Shown here: positions 61,098 through 64,000 of the stretch, piece after piece
How the letters are laid out: every line of letters starts with the position of its first letter
How positions within the stretch are numbered: position 1 is the stretch's first letter
Source: Saccharopolyspora shandongensis
GTDB lineage: Bacteria > Actinomycetota > Actinomycetes > Mycobacteriales > Pseudonocardiaceae
Assembly: GCF_900106995.1 (NCBI RefSeq)
Contig: NZ_FNOK01000008.1
Location: 124,001-188,000, forward strand
Direction of reading: 5' to 3'
Length of the DNA: 64,000 nucleotides
Program-made: the position numbers and the translations under genes
The notes under the pieces: generated by a model
What the model saw: only the letters and a program-made list of their open reading frames with translations
What the model was told of the DNA's origin: nothing
Database searches by the model: none

Positions 61098-61853
61098 TTA
61101 CGAGCGGCGGCGGGGCTTCCCGCGCTTCGCGCCCTTTGGCGCGCCGGAACGCGGCTGCCGGTTGCCACCGGTCGGCTTGCGGGTGGTGGCCTTCTTGCCG
61201 TCGCCTTCGGGGCGCTTGCGCTTCGCCTGCGCCGGAGCCGGTGGGCGTCCGCGCGTGCTGTTGACGGTCCGACCGCGGACGATCCCGATGAACTGCTCCA
61301 TCAGGTCGGTGGTCTCGTCCTCCAGCCACGACAGCGCGACGCGCGACTGCGGCACGCCGGCGATCGGCCGGTAGGTGAGGTCCCGGCGGTGGTGCAGCCG
61401 GGCGAGCGACTGCGGGACGATGAGCAGCCCCACGCCGGCGGCCACCAGCTGGATGGCGTCCGCGGTCGTGGCCGGGCGCTCCATCGCCGGGCGGCCGGGC
61501 GGCCGCTCCCAGTCGAGGGTGTCGTCGAGCGGGTGCAGCACGAGCTCGTCGGCGAGGTCGTCGACGGACACCTCCTCGACCGTGGTCGCGACGTGGTCCT
61601 TCGGCACCACGACCACCGTCGTCTCGGTGTAGAGCGGGATCGCGTGCAGGCCCTCCCGGTCCGTCGGCAGCCGGAGGAGGACCGCGTCGGCGTCACCGGC
61701 CCGCACCAGGCCGACGGCTTCGGCGGCGGTCACCTGCACGAGGTGCAGCGGGACCTCGGGCGACCGCTCGTGCCAGGTCCGCGCCCACTTGCCGGGCGTC
61801 ACCCCCGGTACGTAAGCGAGCGTGAACGAGGGTTGTCCGTCCGAGCCTGTCAC
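61098..61853 (-). CDS. LysR-type effector-binding domain protein without HTH, with basic tail
   Basis: A 251-residue protein starting at GTG 61853. The first 190 residues are a LysR substrate-binding domain (FTLAYVPGVTPGKWARTWHE, ADAVLLRLPTDREGLHAIPL, TETTVVVVPKDHVATTVEEV, AIQLVAAGVGLLIVPQSLAR), but the usual N-terminal winged helix is absent and nothing like it lies upstream. The last 55 residues are Lys/Arg/Pro/Gly-rich (KRKRPEGDGKKATTRKPTGG), like a histone-tail or AT-hook-like nucleic-acid-binding segment. It diverges from a DUF5997 gene, an arrangement common in actinobacteria. A non-canonical regulator is inferred. Confidence 0.85.
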   Translation of the reverse strand: MTGSDGQPSFTLAYVPGVTPGKWARTWHERSPEVPLHLVQVTAAEAVGLVRAGDADAVLLRLPTDREGLHAIPLYTETTVVVVPKDHVATTVEEVSVDDLADELVLHPLDDTLDWERPPGRPAMERPATTADAIQLVAAGVGLLIVPQSLARLHHRRDLTYRPIAGVPQSRVALSWLEDETTDLMEQFIGIVRGRTVNSTRGRPPAPAQAKRKRPEGDGKKATTRKPTGGNRQPRSGAPKGAKRGKPRRRS

Positions 61854-61913
61854 GTGGCCAGGCTACCGGGCGTCGTCGCAGGTAGTGCGCACCCGGTCGA
61901 TACCCTTGAGAAC

Positions 61914-62306
61914 ATGACGTCGCAGAAGACCCCCCAGACGATGAAGCCCGCGACCGCGGCGAAGAAGCTGAACGTGTACCTCCAGGCCACCCCCGCGGAG
62001 TTCCAGGAGGGTGTCGTCTCGCGCGACGAGTTGAACACCCTGCAGACCAGCCCGCCGGAGTGGCTGCGCGAGCTGCGCCGCAACGGGCCCCACCCGCGGC
62101 AGGTCGTCGCGGCGAAGCTGGGCGTCTCCATCGGCGGCCTCGCGCGCGGCGGGGTCACCGAGGCGCTCACCACGGAGCAGATCGAGGCGTTGAAGGCGGA
62201 CGACCCCGAGTGGCTCCAGCAGGAGCGCGCCACCCAGGCGGAGGTCCGTAAGGAAACGGCGCGCATCAAGGAGAAGGAGGCCGACCGCCGCCAGCGACGC
62301 CCCTGA
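61914..62306 (+). CDS. DUF5997 family protein
   Basis: A 130-residue conserved actinobacterial protein: TMKPATAAKKLNVYLQATPA, EFQEGVVSRDELNTLQTSPP, EWLRELRRNGPHPRQVVAAK and LGVSIGGLARGGVTEALTTE, ending in a charged helix. The KLGVSIGGLARGGV segment looks like a helix-turn-helix, so DNA or RNA binding is possible. Its start is 60 bp from the divergent LysR-type gene; the two often occur together, which suggests one regulates or partners the other. Confidence 0.85.
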   Translation: MTSQKTPQTMKPATAAKKLNVYLQATPAEFQEGVVSRDELNTLQTSPPEWLRELRRNGPHPRQVVAAKLGVSIGGLARGGVTEALTTEQIEALKADDPEWLQQERATQAEVRKETARIKEKEADRRQRRP

Positions 62307-62378
62307 CGAGAGCACCGGCGCCGCCGGCGGGGGTCGGGCGGCGCATCCGCAGTCTCACCAGCCGCGGGCACCGTCCCA

Positions 62379-62606
62379 CTGCTCGCGCAGGACGTCCGCG
62401 TGGCGGGCGACGGATCGATCGACCGGCTGACGGAGATCCCGGAAGTCCTGGAGTCGCACCACGTGGTCGGCGACGACTGCTGGATCTTCAAGGTGGCGGT
62501 GCCGGACGTCGGCCGCCTGGAGGAGATCCCCGGGTCGATGAACGCGCTACCACCTCGGTGGTCCTGTCCTCCCCGGTGACCGGGAACAAGCTCCCGATCC
62601 CCGGCG
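62379..62606 (+). pseudogene. C-terminal remnant of an Lrp/AsnC-family regulator
   Basis: The translation holds the ligand-binding (RAM) domain signature IPEVLESHHVVGDDCWIFKV and VPDVGRLEEIPGSMN, then changes frame near 62545, after which TTSVVLSSPVTGNK, the usual end, appears in another frame. Family members have about 12 nt (RYGR-type codons) where only 5 are present, so a 7-nt deletion explains the shift. The N-terminal HTH is missing altogether. Confidence 0.8.
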
Positions 62607-62623
62607 GACCGGGCAGGACATCG

Positions 62624-62667
62624 GCGGCGGCTCGGCCGGCCCGGCGCCGGGCCGGCCGAGCCGCCGC
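62624..62667. terminator. 44-bp perfect palindrome, bidirectional terminator
   Basis: The 44 bases are exactly self-complementary (first half 62624-62645), all G/C except one A/T pair. The palindrome lies 2 bp from the stop codon of the deaminase gene and just after the Lrp remnant, so it probably terminates the cyanate operon transcript from the right. Confidence 0.75.
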
Positions 62668-62669
62668 GA

Positions 62670-63167
62670 TCACGCGGTCGGGGCTCCGGCGACGCGGCGC
62701 TCCCCGCCGTTGCGCGCCTGCCATTCCCGGTAGACGTCGACGGCGGCGTCGCGCGGGTCGTAGGTCATCGGCAGGCGGCGCTCGTCCCAGTTCTTGGCGA
62801 ACTCGCCGTAGAACGTAGCCAGCTCGAAGTACTTGCGGTCGTCCACGTAGTGCGGCTCGTAGTCGTCACGGGTGGTGAGGAAGACAACCTCGTCGGGACT
62901 GCAGTAGTACAGCGACCCCAGGCACATCGGGCACGGGTGCGCCAGGACGTAGATGGTGGCGCCGGTCAGGTGCTCGGTGCCGAGCTTCGTGCAGGCCTCG
63001 CGGATGGCGAGGATCTCGGCGTGCGCGGTGGGGTCGCCGGTCTGGGCCACCTTGTTGGGGCTTTCCGCGACGATCTGGCCGTCCTTGACGATCACCGTCG
63101 CGAACGGGCGGCCGCCCTCGGCGACGTTCTGCCGCGCGAGGTCGATGGTGCGTTGTGCGAAGTCCAC
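62670..63167 (-). CDS. Cytidine/guanine-deaminase-family nucleoside deaminase
   Basis: A 165-residue zinc deaminase. Catalytic HAE (H49, E51) and PCxxC (HPCPMC, C79 and C82) coordinate zinc. The family best fits guanine deaminase (GuaD/YkfA-like): TIDLARQNVAEGGRPFATVI and EHLTGATIYVLAHPCPMCLG. Here it follows cyanase by 38 nt in what looks like one operon. A GTG start at 63167 is chosen with AAGGAA upstream. Deaminases and cyanase both handle ammonia release, so a link through nitrogen salvage is possible. Confidence 0.88.
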   Translation of the reverse strand: MDFAQRTIDLARQNVAEGGRPFATVIVKDGQIVAESPNKVAQTGDPTAHAEILAIREACTKLGTEHLTGATIYVLAHPCPMCLGSLYYCSPDEVVFLTTRDDYEPHYVDDRKYFELATFYGEFAKNWDERRLPMTYDPRDAAVDVYREWQARNGGERRVAGAPTA

Positions 63168-63205
63168 GGGATTCCTTACTCCGGTTGCGCTGGTTCGGGT
63201 CCGCC

Positions 63206-63676
63206 TCAGAACGGCTTGGTCGGCAGGTACTTGCCGTCGAGGGTGATCACCGCACGCTCGCCGCCCTCGGGGTCGGTGACCTTCTTGACGTCCAGCCGGA
63301 AGTTGATGGCGCTGATGATGCCGTCGCCGAACTGCTCGTGGACCAGGGCCTTCAGCGTGGTGCCGTAGACCTGGAGCATCTCGTAGAAGCGGTAGATGGT
63401 CGGGTCGGTCGGGATACCGCCGTCGATGGAGCCGCGGGTCGGGATGGTCTGCAGCAGCATCTCGGCGTCGTCGTCGAGGCCCAGCAGTTCGGTGACGGCC
63501 TTGGCCGACGCCGCAGGCAGGGCGTGCTGGCCGAGGACGGCGGCCGTGACGAAGGCCGGCGACAGGCCGGCGGCCTCGGCGATCTGCTGCCAGGTCAGGT
63601 TCTTGCGGGTCTTGGCCTCCACGGCGGCCACGGCCACGGCCTGGCGGGCGGTGGGGTCGAACTGGGCGTGCGGCAT
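63206..63676 (-). CDS. cynS: Cyanase (cyanate hydratase)
   Basis: A 156-residue cyanase. The N-terminal helical domain ([40 protein letters not shown]) and the catalytic C-terminal domain ([34 protein letters not shown]) are complete. The Arg and Glu of YRFYEMLQ and the Ser of ISAINF are the catalytic residues. It turns cyanate and bicarbonate into ammonia and carbon dioxide. A carbonic anhydrase gene lies directly upstream, the classical cyn operon partner that returns carbon dioxide to bicarbonate. Confidence 0.97.
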   Translation of the reverse strand: MPHAQFDPTARQAVAVAAVEAKTRKNLTWQQIAEAAGLSPAFVTAAVLGQHALPAASAKAVTELLGLDDDAEMLLQTIPTRGSIDGGIPTDPTIYRFYEMLQVYGTTLKALVHEQFGDGIISAINFRLDVKKVTDPEGGERAVITLDGKYLPTKPF

Positions 63677-63744
63677 GGGATGTGTTTCCTTTCGGCTGGC
63701 CGCCGCGCGCTGCGGCGGCATTTTTTGGGGGGCGTGGGACCGGG

Positions 63745-64000
63745 TCAGGCGACTTGGGGTCGGGGGTCGCCCGCGTCGAGCTCGTCGACGGTGCCGGTCG
63801 GGATGTCGAAGATCCAGCCGTGCATTCGCACGGTGCCCTTCGCGAGGGCCCGCGCCACCGACGGATGCGTGGCGAGGTTCGCCAGTTGCGCGGCGACGTT
63901 GTCGCGGACCAGCGCGCCCACCGCATCGCGATCACCGGGTGCGGTGCGGCCGGAGGCGGAGTCCGCGTGGCGCAGCCAGTCGGCGATGGCGGGCATGCCG
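63745..64000 (-). CDS. Beta-carbonic anhydrase, partial (cut by window end)
   Basis: Only the C-terminal 84 residues are in the window; the start lies beyond 64000. [16 protein letters not shown] is the typical end of beta-class carbonic anhydrases of the CynT type, and [20 protein letters not shown] is the helix before it. It lies 68 nt upstream of cynS on the same strand and so is the expected bicarbonate-supplying partner. Confidence 0.85.
   Translation of the reverse strand, partial: GMPAIADWLRHADSASGRTAPGDRDAVGALVRDNVAAQLANLATHPSVARALAKGTVRMHGWIFDIPTGTVDELDAGDPRPQVA

Noticed and set aside
62670-63935. Single 421-residue deaminase fusion reaching back over cynS
   Set aside because: The upstream part is an out-of-frame shadow of the cyanase and carbonic anhydrase genes; GTG 63167 gives a normal-sized deaminase.

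Overview
The window is GC-rich (roughly 70%) chromosomal DNA of a mycelial actinomycete. The gene families, the XRE/DUF5753-DUF397 pair, GTG/TTG starts, stop-start overlaps and abundant palindromic intergenic repeats suggest Pseudonocardiaceae (Saccharopolyspora-like). This assignment is inference; there is no rRNA or tRNA gene here to test it.

Layout. 0.6-5.3 kb: a translationally coupled Hsp90-family ATPase and a large TPR protein. 5.4-7.8 kb: a zone of gene fragments (dihydrofolate-reductase-like, quercetinase-like cupin, amidohydrolase) around an intact MarR regulator, then a class 3 lipase. 8.0-11.8 kb: a DHA2 exporter with a MerR regulator and a MerR-type promoter, an alpha/beta hydrolase of the homoserine O-acetyltransferase family, and two small unknown genes. 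12.0-37.4 kb: a lipoprotein with an apparent frameshift, then a contractile injection system (CIS) locus. It holds accessory membrane/extracytoplasmic proteins (PstS-like anchored protein, Ig-like proline-rich membrane protein, TolB/DUF11 protein), a LuxR-type regulator, cap protein (DUF4255), AAA+ ATPase, a convergent DUF4157 putative effector, sheath, tube, small assembly proteins, a 907-residue disordered VQR-motif protein, second tube, LysM protein, VgrG-like spike, PAAR tip, gp25, baseplate J and tail protein I, and a zinc-ribbon/TM/discoidin-like membrane protein. I recognise no tail fibre and no classical coiled-coil tape measure. This fits the cytoplasmic, membrane-contacting CIS known from Streptomyces better than a released toxin-delivery particle.

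37.4-47.6 kb: a thioesterase, a VOC protein and a methyltransferase, then a GntR-controlled catabolic cluster (MHS transporter, SDR, GntR, VOC protein, divergent from a fused E1 alpha-beta 2-oxo acid/acetoin-type dehydrogenase and its E2). Two ~200-nt near-identical elements lie just upstream of the transporter start and the E2 start, in the same sense relative to transcription, with one compensatory base-pair change. A GGATCC-centred motif recurs three times in the divergent promoter region. 47.7-51.4 kb: secreted M28 and M1 metallopeptidases and an MFS exporter. 51.4-57.7 kb: a copied fragment of a molybdenum-hydroxylase gene, a small unknown gene, an XRE/DUF397 pair, a three-subunit molybdenum hydroxylase (large, FAD and 2Fe-2S subunits) and a dienelactone-hydrolase-like protein. 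57.9-60.3 kb: an AurF-like diiron oxygenase with a ferredoxin/ferredoxin-NADP reductase. 60.4-64 kb: a methyltransferase, a LysR effector-domain protein divergent from DUF5997, an Lrp/AsnC remnant, and a cyanate-detoxification operon (partial carbonic anhydrase, cyanase, nucleobase deaminase).

The most promising unknown biology is the CIS cargo/scaffold system (DUF4157 effector plus VQR-repeat protein) and the paired intercistronic RNA-like elements of the E1/E2 cluster. All functions rest on reading motifs by eye; no database search was run.
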